Shown: positions 1-10,798, numbered from the stretch's first letter. The stretch: DNA of 45,337 bases from an uncultured Pelagibacteraceae bacterium (GCA_902555465.1 CACDSN010000012.1:1-45337); one strand, 5' to 3'. Numbers and translations: made by a program. The notes: a model not told the origin generated them from the sequence alone.

Positions 1-115
1 TTCAGAAATTATAGGTGGAAAAGGCGGTGGTGGAAGACCAGATTTTGCTCAAGCTGGTGGAGTTGATAGTTCAAAAATAGGTGAAGCTTTAGATAAGCTT
101 AAATTATTAATTTAA
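1..115 (+). CDS. alaS: Alanyl-tRNA synthetase, C-terminal end (partial)
   Basis: The window opens inside a plus-strand reading frame (codons start at base 2) that ends with a TAA at 113-115. It encodes about 37 residues containing [16 protein letters not shown], the glycine-rich signature of the C-Ala/DHHA1 domain at the very end of alanyl-tRNA synthetases. The enzyme charges tRNA-Ala in the cytoplasm. Nothing upstream is visible, so the start, catalytic and editing domains cannot be judged. The gene converges on icd and their ends overlap by 9 bases (107-115), leaving no room for a separate terminator. Confidence 0.93.
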   Translation, partial: SEIIGGKGGGGRPDFAQAGGVDSSKIGEALDKLKLLI

Positions 116-1321
116 TTTCTTTTTTAATCTACCATCTAACTCATTTAAGAATTGATTAGTGGTTAAAAATTTTGTTGATGGACTTAATAGAATTGCTAGG
201 TCTTTTGTCATTGATCCATCTTCAACTGAATCTATACAAACTTTTTCTAGAGTATCTGAAAACTTAATTAATTCATTATTGTTATCTAGTTTTCCTCTAT
301 GCGCTAAACCTCTTGTCCATGCAAAGATTGATGCAATTGGATTTGTTGAGGTTTCTTTACCTTGTTGATGCATTCTATAGTGTCTTGTTACAGTTCCATG
401 TGCTGCCTCTGCTTCCATTGTTCTTCCGTCAGGAGCTAATAATACACTTGTCATCAATCCTAAAGATCCATAACCTTGTGCAACTGTATCTGATTGAACA
501 TCTCCATCATAGTTTTTACATGCCCAAATATACTTCCCACTCCATTTCATGGCGCACGCAACCATGTCATCGATTAATCTATGTTCGTAAGTTATTTTAT
601 TTTTTTCAAAATCAGACTTAAACTCTTCATAAAAAACTTTCTCAAAAATATCCTTAAATCTACCATCATATTTTTTTAAAATTGTATTTTTAGTTGAAAG
701 ATAAACTGGCCATTTTTTAATCAATCCATAATTTAAACAAGATCTGGCAAAATCCTCAATTGATCTATCTAAGTTATACATAGACAATGCTACTCCAGGT
801 CCTGTAAAATTAAATACTTCAAATTTTTTTTCATCATTGCCATCTTCAGATGTCCACTTAAGTTCTAATTTACCTTTTCCTGGAACTAAGAAATCAGTGG
901 CTCTATATTGGTCTCCAAAAGCGTGTCTTCCGATAACAACTGGATCAGTCCAAGAAGGAACTAATTTTGGAATATTTTTACAAATAATTGGTTCTCTAAA
1001 TACTGTTCCACCAATAATATTTCTTATAGTCCCATTTGGTGAACGCCACATTTTTTTTAATTTAAATTCTTCTACCCTTTCCTCATCAGGTGTTATTGTT
1101 GCACATTTAATACCAACTCCAGTTTTTTTTATAGCATTGGCACTATCAACAGTAATTTGATCATTTGTTTTATCTCTACTTTCCATACCAAGATCGTAAT
1201 ATTCGATACGAATATCTAAATAAGGAAGGATTAGTTTATTCTTAATAAATTCCCAAATAACTCGGGTCATTTCATCGCCATCTAATTCGACGACAGGGTT
1301 TTTAACCTTAATTTTGCTCAT
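107..1321 (-). CDS. icd: NADP-dependent isocitrate dehydrogenase
   Basis: This 404-residue protein oxidatively decarboxylates isocitrate to 2-oxoglutarate in the TCA cycle, making NADPH. It is of the eukaryote-like homodimeric subfamily common in alphaproteobacteria: it opens with a [11 protein letters not shown] motif, then has [12 protein letters not shown], the substrate-binding SPNGTIRN segment (about residues 94-101), and [13 protein letters not shown]. The C-terminal part carries [12 protein letters not shown] and the NADP-site stretch [12 protein letters not shown]. Length is normal for the group. The ATG at 1321 faces psd across a 68-base divergent gap that must hold both promoters. 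The 3' end overlaps alaS. No defect is visible. Confidence 0.96.
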   Translation of the reverse strand: MSKIKVKNPVVELDGDEMTRVIWEFIKNKLILPYLDIRIEYYDLGMESRDKTNDQITVDSANAIKKTGVGIKCATITPDEERVEEFKLKKMWRSPNGTIRNIIGGTVFREPIICKNIPKLVPSWTDPVVIGRHAFGDQYRATDFLVPGKGKLELKWTSEDGNDEKKFEVFNFTGPGVALSMYNLDRSIEDFARSCLNYGLIKKWPVYLSTKNTILKKYDGRFKDIFEKVFYEEFKSDFEKNKITYEHRLIDDMVACAMKWSGKYIWACKNYDGDVQSDTVAQGYGSLGLMTSVLLAPDGRTMEAEAAHGTVTRHYRMHQQGKETSTNPIASIFAWTRGLAHRGKLDNNNELIKFSDTLEKVCIDSVEDGSMTKDLAILLSPSTKFLTTNQFLNELDGRLKKKLN

Positions 1322-1389
1322 ATTTTAGGTATATCTTTTAATAGACAGTGATTTATATACATGTTTAAAAAAAATTAGCAATAAAGGTT

Positions 1390-2037
1390 ATGATAAGTAA
1401 AGTTTTTCCAAAAATACACGCAGAGGGATATAAGTTTATAGTTATATTCGGTATAGCGACGTTGGTATTATATTTTATAAGTTCTTTTTTAGGAATTATA
1501 GGTTTGGTATTAACTATCTGGTGTTATTATTTCTTTAGAGATCCAGAAAGACAATCAATTAACAATGAAGATTATCTTATTAGTCCAGCGGATGGTGAAG
1601 TCATTAAAGTAGAAGAAGTTAATGGACCAAAAGAATTAGGTTTAGAAAATAAGAAAATGACAAAGATTAGTGTATTCATGAATGTATTTGATTGTCATGT
1701 AAATAGATCTCCATGCTCAGGAACAATTTCAGAAATAAATTATGTAGCAGGTAAATTCATTAATGCTTCTATGGATAAAGCAAGCGAAGATAATGAAAGA
1801 TGTTACTACAGAATTAAAAACTCATTTGGTGAAGATGTAATTGTTGTTCAAATAGCAGGTCTAATTGCTAGAAGAATTGTAACAGAATGTTCTAAAGATG
1901 AAGTTGTTCAACAAGGATCAAGAATTGGCATGATTAGATTTGGAAGTAGAGCAGATATATATTTTGAAAATTATAAACCTCTTGTTAAGTTAGAGCAAAG
2001 ATCACTAGCAGGAGAAACTTTATTAGCAAAAAGATAA
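1390..2037 (+). CDS. psd: Phosphatidylserine decarboxylase proenzyme (short type)
   Basis: Psd converts phosphatidylserine to phosphatidylethanolamine at the inner membrane. The 215-residue product matches the short PSD form of alphaproteobacteria. Two hydrophobic segments lie at about residues 15-48. The catalytic parts follow: SPADGE with Asp68, DCHVNR with His103, and the self-cleavage site RFGS, where Gly185-Ser186 would be cut to leave the pyruvoyl group on the small subunit. The stop (2035-2037) abuts the ATG of pssA, so the two consecutive steps from CDP-diacylglycerol to phosphatidylethanolamine are co-transcribed. It is probably the first gene of a long plus-strand operon that starts in the 68-base gap upstream. 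Confidence 0.94.
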   Translation: MISKVFPKIHAEGYKFIVIFGIATLVLYFISSFLGIIGLVLTIWCYYFFRDPERQSINNEDYLISPADGEVIKVEEVNGPKELGLENKKMTKISVFMNVFDCHVNRSPCSGTISEINYVAGKFINASMDKASEDNERCYYRIKNSFGEDVIVVQIAGLIARRIVTECSKDEVVQQGSRIGMIRFGSRADIYFENYKPLVKLEQRSLAGETLLAKR

Positions 2038-2832
2038 ATGGAACCAAAAAAGAATTTTAAAATTGTACCACCAAAAAATCCAAGAGTATTGTTACCAAAT
2101 ATTTTTACTTTAGTGGGTGTTTGTATTGGACTTACATCAATTAAATTTGCATTTGATGGTAGGTTTGAAATGGCAGTCATAGCAATTATAGTTGCAGGTA
2201 TCATTGATGGTTTAGATGGGAGAATTGCTAGATTAATCGGGGGTGCATCAAAAGTTGGAAAAGAATTAGACTCTCTTACTGATGTAATAAGTTTTGGAGT
2301 TGCACCTGCATTCATAATGTATTTTTTTGTTATGAAAGATTTGGGAAGAATAGGTTGGTTAATTTCTCTTATTTATGTTGTCTGTGTAGCTTTGAGACTG
2401 GCTAGATTTAATGTAAGTTCTAATGCAGATCCATCTTGGAGAGATAATTTTTTTGAAGGAGTTCCCTCGCCAGCAGGAGGTATTTTAGTTTTAATACCAT
2501 TAATATATAGTTTTAGTGAAATTCAATTTTTGAATTTAAACTACAATATCTTCGTTCCGGTCTTCTTTTTAACCATATCTGTGCTTTTAATAAGTAAAAT
2601 TCCAACATATTCACTAAAGAAAATTGTAGTTAAAAGAAGTACCACAATATTTTTATTGTTTGGTATAGTTTTGTTTTTTGGTTTACTGCTTATCTTTACA
2701 TTTAACACTATTTTAATTTCAGCTTTAATATATCTTTTGATTATACCTATAAGTTCAATGCATTATCTTTCATCAAAGAAAAAATTTTCGACACAATTTG
2801 ATGATAGTGATGATCATGAAGATATACTTTAA
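2038..2832 (+). CDS. pssA: CDP-diacylglycerol-serine O-phosphatidyltransferase
   Basis: This 264-residue integral membrane enzyme makes phosphatidylserine from CDP-diacylglycerol and serine, feeding Psd. The CDP-alcohol phosphotransferase signature D-G-x2-D-G-x-x-A-R-x8-G-x3-D-x3-D is present at about residues 57-82 (DGLDGRIARL ... GKELDSLTD), with all four aspartates. Several hydrophobic helices surround it (about 20-35, 45-57, 85-130, 160-240). The C-terminus is unusually acidic (DDSDDHEDIL). It starts directly after the psd stop without a clear Shine-Dalgarno sequence, suggesting translational coupling, and its stop overlaps the next ATG by one base (TAATG). Confidence 0.93.
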   Translation: MEPKKNFKIVPPKNPRVLLPNIFTLVGVCIGLTSIKFAFDGRFEMAVIAIIVAGIIDGLDGRIARLIGGASKVGKELDSLTDVISFGVAPAFIMYFFVMKDLGRIGWLISLIYVVCVALRLARFNVSSNADPSWRDNFFEGVPSPAGGILVLIPLIYSFSEIQFLNLNYNIFVPVFFLTISVLLISKIPTYSLKKIVVKRSTTIFLLFGIVLFFGLLLIFTFNTILISALIYLLIIPISSMHYLSSKKKFSTQFDDSDDHEDIL

Positions 2833-3746
2833 TGAAAGAAAATACGATAGTTTCACTAGCTGACTCAAATTATTTTGAACTTTTAAATGAATTAATTGAT
2901 TCAATTAAAAAATTTGATCAATCAAAATCTATTGCTATTTGCATACTTGATGCTGGACTAACAGAAGAACAAAAAAAAATATTATCAGTAAAAGTTGATG
3001 AAATAAAAAATGCTGAATGGGATATAGAAGTACCTGGATTTAAGGTTAGGGGGAAAGAATGGTTAAAAAGCCAAGTTTCAAGAGCTTTTCTACCTAATTA
3101 TTTCCCAAACTATAAAAAGTATTTATGGATTGATTGCGATGCTTGGGTTCAAGAGTGGTCATCAGTTGAACTATATTTCAAAGCATGTGAAGATGGCAAA
3201 CTTGGAATTACTCAAACCATGGCTCCTGGTTATAGAATAATGTCAAAAGTAAAATGGCTCTTTGGTAAATTAGCAGTAATAAAATCTCAAAACTTTAAGC
3301 ATGCTATTAGTTCTAAAATTGGAATTGAAAAAGCTAGAAAATTAGCTTTCGCCCCCCATATCAACATTGGTATCTTTTCTTTAGAAAAAAATTCAAAATG
3401 TTGGAATGTTTGGCAAGAAAATTTAAAACAAACTTTAAGCGCGGGTCAAATATTTGGTTCTGAAGGATTGGCAATAAATATGAGTGTTTATATAGATGAA
3501 GTTGAAACAGAATTTTTGCCCATAAACTGTAATTGGATTGCTAGTAATTTACTTCCAAAATTTGATGAAAATAAAAGTAAATTTGTAGAACCATTTCTCC
3601 CAAATCTTTCAATAGGAATAATGCATCTTGCTGCTGGTATTTGGAGAGAAGGAAAAGATATGAGAATAGACAAGTCTGTCAAAGTAGAAATCATAACATT
3701 GGGTAAAAATAAAGTGTCAAAAAGTCTAAGGTATTCGTCTAATTGA
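2832..3746 (+). CDS. Putative glycosyltransferase, GT8-like
   Basis: This 304-residue soluble protein looks like a nucleotide-sugar glycosyltransferase with a GT-A fold. It starts with a beta strand typical of GT8 proteins (TIVSLADSNYF), has a conserved SRAFLPNYFPNYKKYLWIDCD segment ending in a DxD-type motif (Asp101-Cys-Asp103) expected to hold the metal and nucleotide, and later INIGIFSLEKNS and GSEGLAINM, which resemble acceptor-pocket strands. Substrate and acceptor cannot be told from sequence. Its place inside the phospholipid operon, overlapping pssA by one base and rlmE by four, suggests a cell-envelope target, but that is inference. Confidence 0.7.
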   Translation: MKENTIVSLADSNYFELLNELIDSIKKFDQSKSIAICILDAGLTEEQKKILSVKVDEIKNAEWDIEVPGFKVRGKEWLKSQVSRAFLPNYFPNYKKYLWIDCDAWVQEWSSVELYFKACEDGKLGITQTMAPGYRIMSKVKWLFGKLAVIKSQNFKHAISSKIGIEKARKLAFAPHINIGIFSLEKNSKCWNVWQENLKQTLSAGQIFGSEGLAINMSVYIDEVETEFLPINCNWIASNLLPKFDENKSKFVEPFLPNLSIGIMHLAAGIWREGKDMRIDKSVKVEIITLGKNKVSKSLRYSSN

Positions 3747-4354
3747 AAAAAAACAAAATATCAAAAGAGTGGATCAATCGACAACACAGAGATATTTACT
3801 TTAAAAAATCAAAACAAGAAGGTTTTAGGTCAAGAGCAGTTTATAAATTACAAGAAATCAACGATAAGCATAAAATTCTTAAAAATGGTTTATCAGTAAT
3901 TGATTTAGGAGCTGCACCTGGAGGATGGTCACAATTTGTAATTCAGAAATATAAAAAATGTAAACTGTTGTCCATAGATTTAAAAGAAATGGAGGCAATT
4001 GGTAATTCATATCAAATTATTGGAGATTTTAATGAAAAAAGTTCAAAAGAAAAAATTATAACTTATTTCAATGAAAAAGTTGATCTTGTAATGTCTGACA
4101 TGGCTGTAAATACTACAGGAAATAAAAATTTAGACTCTGTTGTCACAGGTGAATTATGTTTAGAGGCTCTAAGATTTGCTAAAGATCAACTTAAACCAAA
4201 CGGCTCATTTGTATCAAAAATATTCATGGGATCTACATTTAATGAGATTATAGGTGAGGCAAAATTGACCTTTAAAGAAACAAATATTTATAAACCACCA
4301 TCAAGCAGAAAAGAGTCAAAAGAAAGTTTCATAATTTGTAAAAATTTGAGATAG
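3743..4354 (+). CDS. rlmE: 23S rRNA (uridine-2'-O-)-methyltransferase RlmE (FtsJ/RrmJ)
   Basis: RlmE methylates the 2'-OH of U2552 in the A-loop of 23S rRNA. The 203-residue protein has the FtsJ SAM-binding loop VIDLGAAPGGWSQF (about residues 52-65) and the catalytic K-D-K-E tetrad: Lys35 (RAVYKLQE), Asp119 (SDMAVN), Lys159 (FVSKIF) and Glu194 (SKESF). The start is a TTG at 3743-3745 forming a TTGA overlap with the stop of the glycosyltransferase; no ATG precedes the conserved N-terminal RSRAVYKL region in a suitable place. A 38-base gap separates it from guaB. Confidence 0.94.
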   Translation: MKKNKISKEWINRQHRDIYFKKSKQEGFRSRAVYKLQEINDKHKILKNGLSVIDLGAAPGGWSQFVIQKYKKCKLLSIDLKEMEAIGNSYQIIGDFNEKSSKEKIITYFNEKVDLVMSDMAVNTTGNKNLDSVVTGELCLEALRFAKDQLKPNGSFVSKIFMGSTFNEIIGEAKLTFKETNIYKPPSSRKESKESFIICKNLR

Positions 4355-4386
4355 ACCACTTTTAATTATAAAAGAATCGTATATAA

Positions 4387-5456
<1,070 letters not shown>

Positions 5457-5888
5457 ATGATCAAAAAAATTGTTATAACATTAGTATTTAGCTTATTTTT
5501 AATTGAAAATTCATATTCAAAAGAAAGTTTTTTTGATGAAGCTAAAAAACTGTTTGATAAAGAGAAATACGGTGAGTCTAAATTTCTATTTCAGAGAGAT
5601 ATAGTTTTTAATCCAAAAAAAGCGGGATCATATTTATATTTAGCTAAAATTTTTAAAGTAGAAGAAAATTTAAAAGAGGAAGAAAAAAATCTTAAGACTA
5701 CGCTATTATTGGATCCAAAAAATGAAGAGGCAATTTACCTTTTAATGGATATTGAGATAGAGCGATCAAATTTTACAAAAGTGAAAGAATTAAAAGAAAA
5801 TTTTGAAAAAGTATGTTCGAAATTGTGTCCAAAAATTTCATCTATAAATGAGAAATTGAAAAATTTTGATACAAAAAATGAATCTTAA
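5457..5888 (+). CDS. Small exported TPR-repeat protein
   Basis: This 143-residue protein begins with a cleavable-looking signal peptide (charged MIKK, then a hydrophobic stretch to about residue 17, then ENSYS). The rest is alpha-helical with TPR-like features: [27 protein letters not shown] and a second copy-like unit ending [18 protein letters not shown]. It probably acts in the periplasm as a protein-interaction scaffold; no enzymatic motif is seen. Its ATG directly follows the guaB stop and its end overlaps guaA by 11 bases, so it is locked between two steps of GMP synthesis by co-transcription. No functional link to purines is evident. Confidence 0.75.
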   Translation: MIKKIVITLVFSLFLIENSYSKESFFDEAKKLFDKEKYGESKFLFQRDIVFNPKKAGSYLYLAKIFKVEENLKEEEKNLKTTLLLDPKNEEAIYLLMDIEIERSNFTKVKELKENFEKVCSKLCPKISSINEKLKNFDTKNES

Positions 5889-7440
5889 AGACGATCTGTC
5901 TAAAATCTTGATTATAGATTTTGGTTCGCAGTATACACAACTTATAGCGAGAAGAATTAGGGAATTTGGTGTTTATTCTGAAATTGTAAGTCATAAAAAA
6001 ATAAATTCAAAGTTTGATAAGAAAAATATAAAAGGAATAATTCTATCCGGCGGTCCTTTAAATGTTTATCAATCAAATAAAGTCAAATTTAATAAAGAAA
6101 TATTTAAATGTAATATTCCAATCTTAGGAATTTGTTTTGGACATCAGGTAATTTCAAAAGAGCTAGGTGGTAAAGTTAAACAAGCTAAACGCAGAGAATT
6201 TGGTTTAGCAAAACTAAAAAAATTAAACAAAAGTAAATTGACAAATAATTTTTTCAACAAAACTGGAATAAATAATGTCTGGATGAGCCATGCTGATGAA
6301 GTATCAACATTAGCAAAAGGATTTAAAGTTATTGCAAAAACAACTACTTCAAAGTTTTCTATTATAGAAAATAGATTCAAAAATCTTTACGGAATTCAAT
6401 TTCATCCAGAGGTCTCGCATACAGAAAAAGGCAAAATCATAATTAAGAATTTTATTTTCTCAATCTGTAAAATGAAAAGAAATTGGACATCAAAAAATCA
6501 AAAACAGGCATTAGTTAGAGAAATAAAAAAAAAAGTTGGTAACTCAAAAGTAATTTGTGCTTTATCAGGAGGTGTTGACAGCACTGTTGTTGCTAAGTTA
6601 ATTCACAATGCTATAGGCAACCAACTAACATGTATTTTTGTAAATACAGGTTTATTAAGAAAAAATGAAGAATTCCAAGTTGTAAAAACATTTAAAAAAA
6701 AATTTAAAATTAATCTAATCTACGTTGATGCTAAAACATTATTTTTAAATAAACTAAAAAATATTAAACATCCTGAAAAAAAAAGAAAAATTATTGGAAA
6801 TTTATTTATTAAGATCTTTGAGAAATACTCAAAAAAAATTAAAAATGTTAAGTTTTTAGCTCAAGGTACTCTTTACCCTGATTTAATAGAAAGCAGATCA
6901 GTAACAGGCAGTCAAACTTCTAAAATTAAATCTCATCATAATGTTGGAGGATTACCAAAAAAAATGAAACTCGAATTAGTCGAACCTTTGAGATTACTTT
7001 TTAAAGATGAAGTGAGGAAATTAGGTTTAGAGCTTAAACTTTCAGAAGATATTGTATTAAGACACCCCTTTCCAGGTCCAGGTTTAGCAATAAGAATGCC
7101 AGGCGAAATTACAGAAATTAAAATCAACATTTTGAAAGAAGCTGATAATATTTTTATAAACTCTTTGAGAGAGCACAAATTATATAACAAAATATGGCAA
7201 GCTTATGCTGCTCTTCTTCCAATTAAAACAGTAGGTGTAATGGGGGATAATAGAACATATGAATACATGTGTTTACTAAGAGCTATTACATCGGAAGATG
7301 GCATGACTGCTGATTTTTTTAATTTCTCAAAAGATTTTATGCAGGTTGTTTCAAATAAAATAATCAATAATATAAAAGGTATTAATAGAGTGGTTTACGA
7401 TATAACTTCTAAACCACCAAGTACTATAGAGTTGGAATAA
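5878..7440 (+). CDS. guaA: GMP synthase (glutamine-hydrolysing)
   Basis: GuaA aminates XMP to GMP using glutamine and ATP. The class I glutamine amidotransferase domain has the nucleophile in GICFGHQ and the His-Glu pair in [11 protein letters not shown]. The ATP-pyrophosphatase domain follows with the PP-loop [14 protein letters not shown], then the dimerisation domain with [11 protein letters not shown] and the C-terminal KPPSTIELE typical of GuaA. I place the start at the ATG 5878 (520 residues); the TTG at 5866 would add only four residues. The gene overlaps the TPR gene by 11 bases, and its TAA shares one base with the panB ATG. Confidence 0.96.
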   Translation: MNLKDDLSKILIIDFGSQYTQLIARRIREFGVYSEIVSHKKINSKFDKKNIKGIILSGGPLNVYQSNKVKFNKEIFKCNIPILGICFGHQVISKELGGKVKQAKRREFGLAKLKKLNKSKLTNNFFNKTGINNVWMSHADEVSTLAKGFKVIAKTTTSKFSIIENRFKNLYGIQFHPEVSHTEKGKIIIKNFIFSICKMKRNWTSKNQKQALVREIKKKVGNSKVICALSGGVDSTVVAKLIHNAIGNQLTCIFVNTGLLRKNEEFQVVKTFKKKFKINLIYVDAKTLFLNKLKNIKHPEKKRKIIGNLFIKIFEKYSKKIKNVKFLAQGTLYPDLIESRSVTGSQTSKIKSHHNVGGLPKKMKLELVEPLRLLFKDEVRKLGLELKLSEDIVLRHPFPGPGLAIRMPGEITEIKINILKEADNIFINSLREHKLYNKIWQAYAALLPIKTVGVMGDNRTYEYMCLLRAITSEDGMTADFFNFSKDFMQVVSNKIINNIKGINRVVYDITSKPPSTIELE

Positions 7441-8216
7441 TGAATAATAAAATTAGAAATATTATTAAAAAAAAAAATAAATCAAAAATTGTTTGTTTAA
7501 CAGCGTACTCAAAAAACATAGCTGAAATCATAGACAATCATGTAGATATAGTTTTAGTTGGAGATTCTTTAGGATCTGTTCTTTACAATTATAACACTAC
7601 AAGAAAAGTTAATTTAAAAATGATGCTCGAACACACAAAAAGTGTAAGGATGGGAATTAAAAAAAGCCTATTAGTAATTGACCTCCCATATAATACATAC
7701 AGAAATAAATCAGAGGCTTTAAAAAATTCAAAAAAAGCATTAAATGTTACTAAATGTGATGCAGTAAAAATTGAAGGCGGAACTAGAGTTAAAGATATAG
7801 TTAATCATTTAGTTAAAAATAAAATACCTGTATTAGGACATATAGGTATCACTCCACAAACAGTAAAAGGAAAATTTAAATCTAAAGGCAAAACTGAAAT
7901 AGAAAAAAAGAAATTAATTAAAGATGCAGAGGCACTAGAGAAAAGTGGTGCTTTTGGTATGGTACTGGAATGTGTTTATAGTGATATATCAAAAAAAATT
8001 ACCAAATTAATTAAAATTCCTACTATTGGAATAGGCGCTTCAGTTCATTGTGATGGTCAAGTCTTAGTTACAGATGATATTTTAGGATTAACAGATGCTA
8101 AAATTAAGTTTGTAAAAAAATATGCGAATATCAGAAAAATAATAAATTCTGCTGTATCGAAGTTTAAACAAGAAGTAAAATCTGGAAAGTATCCAACAAA
8201 AAAATATTCTTACTAG
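7440..8216 (+). CDS. panB: 3-methyl-2-oxobutanoate hydroxymethyltransferase
   Basis: PanB transfers a hydroxymethyl group from CH2-THF to 2-oxoisovalerate, giving ketopantoate for pantothenate and CoA. The 258-residue protein shows the family motifs in order: VCLTAYSKNIAEI, the metal-binding VLVGDSLGSVLY, LLVIDLPYNTYRN, AVKIEGG, PVLGHIGITPQ, FGMVLECV with the metal/acid region, and IPTIGIGAS. Length is normal. It uses CH2-THF, the product of the glycine cleavage system encoded at 12.8-17.1 kb. The TAG stop interlocks with the stop of the convergent TerC gene in a CTAG (8213-8216). Confidence 0.94.
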   Translation: MNNKIRNIIKKKNKSKIVCLTAYSKNIAEIIDNHVDIVLVGDSLGSVLYNYNTTRKVNLKMMLEHTKSVRMGIKKSLLVIDLPYNTYRNKSEALKNSKKALNVTKCDAVKIEGGTRVKDIVNHLVKNKIPVLGHIGITPQTVKGKFKSKGKTEIEKKKLIKDAEALEKSGAFGMVLECVYSDISKKITKLIKIPTIGIGASVHCDGQVLVTDDILGLTDAKIKFVKKYANIRKIINSAVSKFKQEVKSGKYPTKKYSY

Positions 8217-8824
8217 AAGTATTTCAAAAATTGCTCATTTATTTTTAATATTTCTAAATCTGCTAATCCGCCTATTACTAATTGTAATGCAACAATTAAA
8301 ATGAAAGCAAGACCTACATACGCAATCCATAAATGTTTTTGAATATAATTTGCCAAATATGTTGCTAGTGCCCCAGTCAATATAACTGACAATACAAGAC
8401 CAAATATCATGTATTCAAAATAACCTTTTGAGGCACCAACTACTCCAATAACGTTATCAAAACTAATTGTAATATCAGCAAATAAAACTTTATAGACACT
8501 TTGAATGTAAGATGGTTCTTTGGATTTTTTAGTTGGAGATTTAATTTTTTTAATTTCAAATAAATCTTTTCTTAAATCATTAACAATCCAGATTAAAAGC
8601 AATCCACCTAATATTTTAATAAAGTAAAATTTAAATAAATAAGTTGCAAACAAAGCAAATATAATTTTAAAAATTAATGCTCCACCAACTCCCCATAAAA
8701 TTATTTGTTTCCTGTTTTTGGGGACAAAGTTGGCAGCGATTAATCCAATTATAATTGCATTATCCGCAGCTAAAATTATATCTATAAATATAATTTGTGT
8801 AATTATAACAAGTTCTTCAACCAA
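8213..8824 (-). CDS. TerC/YjbE-family integral membrane protein
   Basis: The 203-residue protein is almost entirely hydrophobic, with about six or seven membrane segments. It carries the TerC hallmarks: IDIILAADNAIIIGLI near residues 14-29 and a second acidic/Asn motif VLFADITISFDNVIGVVGA at about 113-131. TerC proteins export metals, manganese in the best studied cases, at the cytoplasmic membrane; a role in Mn2+ homeostasis is the likeliest guess but the ion cannot be read from sequence. The gene follows the TPR gene on the minus strand after a 9-base gap and converges on panB. Confidence 0.82.
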   Translation of the reverse strand: MVEELVIITQIIFIDIILAADNAIIIGLIAANFVPKNRKQIILWGVGGALIFKIIFALFATYLFKFYFIKILGGLLLIWIVNDLRKDLFEIKKIKSPTKKSKEPSYIQSVYKVLFADITISFDNVIGVVGASKGYFEYMIFGLVLSVILTGALATYLANYIQKHLWIAYVGLAFILIVALQLVIGGLADLEILKINEQFLKYF

Positions 8825-8833
8825 AGTTCCTTA

Positions 8834-9319
8834 TTAATACTTAGATTTTTTCTTTCCTTCAATAATTTCTTTCAATTCTTCAAATTCTACACAATTACAA
8901 TTTTTCAGTATATTTAACCGTTCTTTTGCAAGGTCTATTCTTCCTGTTGCAACATATAATTCTCCTAAATATTCGTTAATTCCTATGTGGCCAGGTTCAA
9001 TTGCAAGTCCCTCTAAATAATATTTTTCTCCAGTTTCAAAATCACCAAGTTTCCTAGTAGTAAAACCTAAATAATTTAAAGTGTCTGCTTTATTAGGAAT
9101 TTCAGCATTTGATGCTATTAAAAGTTTTTGCGCCTTTTGATATCTTTTTTGAGCTTTATCGGTTTTACCTTTTTCCTCATATTTTTTTGCTTGCTTTACA
9201 TATTTAACAGCTTTTTCGTAGTCAGTTTTCGTAGCACTACTGTCACCACTTGAACCAGCTGAAAAAGACGGTTGAATAAGTGTTAAAACAAGCAAACTCG
9301 CTAATAATAAATTTTTCAT
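8834..9319 (-). CDS. Exported TPR-repeat protein
   Basis: This 161-residue protein has a clear signal peptide (MKNLLLASLLVLTLIQPSFSA) followed by a Ser/Gly-rich linker and lysine-rich helices. TPR units are visible: YVKQAKKYEEKGKTDKAQKRYQ, ADTLNYLGFTTRKLGDFETGEK with YLEGLAIEPGHI, and INEYLGELYVATGRIDLAKE. A Cys-Asn-Cys pair lies near the end. It is probably a periplasmic interaction protein. It overlaps pxpA by four bases (ATGA type) and sits before the TerC gene, so the three form one minus-strand transcript. Confidence 0.78.
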   Translation of the reverse strand: MKNLLLASLLVLTLIQPSFSAGSSGDSSATKTDYEKAVKYVKQAKKYEEKGKTDKAQKRYQKAQKLLIASNAEIPNKADTLNYLGFTTRKLGDFETGEKYYLEGLAIEPGHIGINEYLGELYVATGRIDLAKERLNILKNCNCVEFEELKEIIEGKKKSKY

Positions 9320-10095
9320 ATTTGTCTAAATTTCTCCATCTTATTTAAAGGTTTAAGTATCAATCCATTTTTGACTAAATTATCTTTAATAGATCTTGCA
9401 GTTTCTAATGAACTAATATTATCCCCATGTATACACACGGAGTCTATTTCACAAGGTATCTGCTTCCCAGAGAGACAATTTATCGCTTGGTTTTTTACCA
9501 TGCTTAAAACGTGCTTTTTGGCTTGCTCAGGATCTGTAATTAAGGCATTTGGTTTAGATCTAGATACAAGATTCCCATTGTCCTCATAATTTCTATCTGC
9601 AAATATTTCGCAAGCTATTTTCATATTTAGTCTTTTTGCAGCCGTTTCCATTTTAGATCCAGTCGGGACAAGATAAATTATATCTTTACCAATTTCATTT
9701 ACCGCTTTAGCCACAACTAAAGCCAACTCAAAGTCCTCACACGCCATATTATTTAATGCACCATGAGGCTTGATATGCGTGACGTTTTCATTATGGTTAA
9801 ATGCAATTCTTTGAAGTATTTCATACTGATCAATTATTAGTTTTCTTATTTCTGAGGAAGATAAATTCATTCTTTTTCTACCAAAGTTTTCTGGATCGTT
9901 AAATGATGGATGCGCTCCAATACTAACGTTGTTTTCTTTTGATATTTTTACAACCTGATCCATAGTTTCCTCGTCACCCGCATGATACCCGCAAGCTACA
10001 CTAGCAGAATTTACAATACCTAAAAGAAAAGTATCATTTTCGTTATTATGGAGCTTCGATTTTTCTCCTAAATCACAGTTGATATTAATTTCCAT
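9316..10095 (-). CDS. pxpA: 5-oxoprolinase subunit A (LamB/YcsF family)
   Basis: PxpA works with PxpB and PxpC to hydrolyse 5-oxo-L-proline (pyroglutamate) to glutamate at the cost of ATP. The 259-residue protein has the LamB/YcsF signature throughout: NINCDLGEKSK at the start, SASVACGYHAGDEETM, SIGAHPSFND, HIKPHGALNN, and the C-terminal VCIHGDN. It is transcribed away from pxpB and pxpC, which start 28 bases upstream on the other strand, so both halves of the enzyme are driven from a very short shared promoter region. No defect is seen. Confidence 0.94.
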   Translation of the reverse strand: MEININCDLGEKSKLHNNENDTFLLGIVNSASVACGYHAGDEETMDQVVKISKENNVSIGAHPSFNDPENFGRKRMNLSSSEIRKLIIDQYEILQRIAFNHNENVTHIKPHGALNNMACEDFELALVVAKAVNEIGKDIIYLVPTGSKMETAAKRLNMKIACEIFADRNYEDNGNLVSRSKPNALITDPEQAKKHVLSMVKNQAINCLSGKQIPCEIDSVCIHGDNISSLETARSIKDNLVKNGLILKPLNKMEKFRQI

Positions 10096-10123
10096 AGCTT
10101 TTAAATATTCATTATAACATAGG

Positions 10124-10798
10124 ATGATTAAAAATATAATAAATCTTGGAGATGCGTCAGCATATTGCGATTTTGGTAAGGACGTTAATAAAGAAATAAA
10201 TAGTAATGTTATTAGCTACTTTAACAATCTTAAGGATAAAAATATTGAAGGAATAACAAATATTACACCATCATATAATAAGCTAATTATATCTTTTGAT
10301 TTAGATGTTATAAATTTTTTTAAAGTAAAAAAAATAATCGAAAATTTAGAAATAAAAAATGGAAATGAAAACAAACAAAAATTAATTGAAATACCAATAT
10401 GCAGTGAAAAAAAATTTACATTAGATAGCAATAGGTTGGAAAAAGTTCTTAAAATTAAATTTGATAAAATATTAGATATTTTTTTTAATAAAGAATATTT
10501 TTGTTATATGACTGGTTTTATTGCGGGCATGCCTTTTTTAGGAGATATAAGTGAGAAACTTAGGGCAAAAAGATTGGAGACACCTAGGGTAAAAGTTCCG
10601 AAAGGATCTATAGGATTAACAGAACAGTTTTGCAATATTTATACATATGAAAGTCCAGGTGGATGGAATATTATTGGCAACACTCCTTTAGATATTTTCA
10701 ATAAAAATAATCAAAAAAATCCTGCTTTAATTAATCCAGGAGATACAGTTAAATTTAAACAAATAACACAGAATGAATATGACAAAATTAAAAAATAG
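10124..10798 (+). CDS. pxpB: 5-oxoprolinase subunit B (KipI-like)
   Basis: This 224-residue protein belongs to the KipI/allophanate hydrolase C-terminal family. It is recognised by the first-half GDASAYCDFG and by FYMTGFIAGMPFLGD-like text (here YFCYMTGFIAGMPFLGD), RLETPRVKVPKGSIGL, and YESPGGWNIIGNTPLDIF near the C-terminus, all conserved in PxpB. Together with PxpC it forms the ATP-dependent part of 5-oxoprolinase. It overlaps pxpC by 26 bases, and the pair is translationally coupled. The codons are very A-rich, as in the neighbours. Confidence 0.93.
   Translation: MIKNIINLGDASAYCDFGKDVNKEINSNVISYFNNLKDKNIEGITNITPSYNKLIISFDLDVINFFKVKKIIENLEIKNGNENKQKLIEIPICSEKKFTLDSNRLEKVLKIKFDKILDIFFNKEYFCYMTGFIAGMPFLGDISEKLRAKRLETPRVKVPKGSIGLTEQFCNIYTYESPGGWNIIGNTPLDIFNKNNQKNPALINPGDTVKFKQITQNEYDKIKK

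Noticed and set aside
5866-5877. A TTG at 5866 as an upstream start for guaA
   Set aside because: It adds only four residues; the ATG at 5878 gives the usual N-terminus before the first conserved strand.
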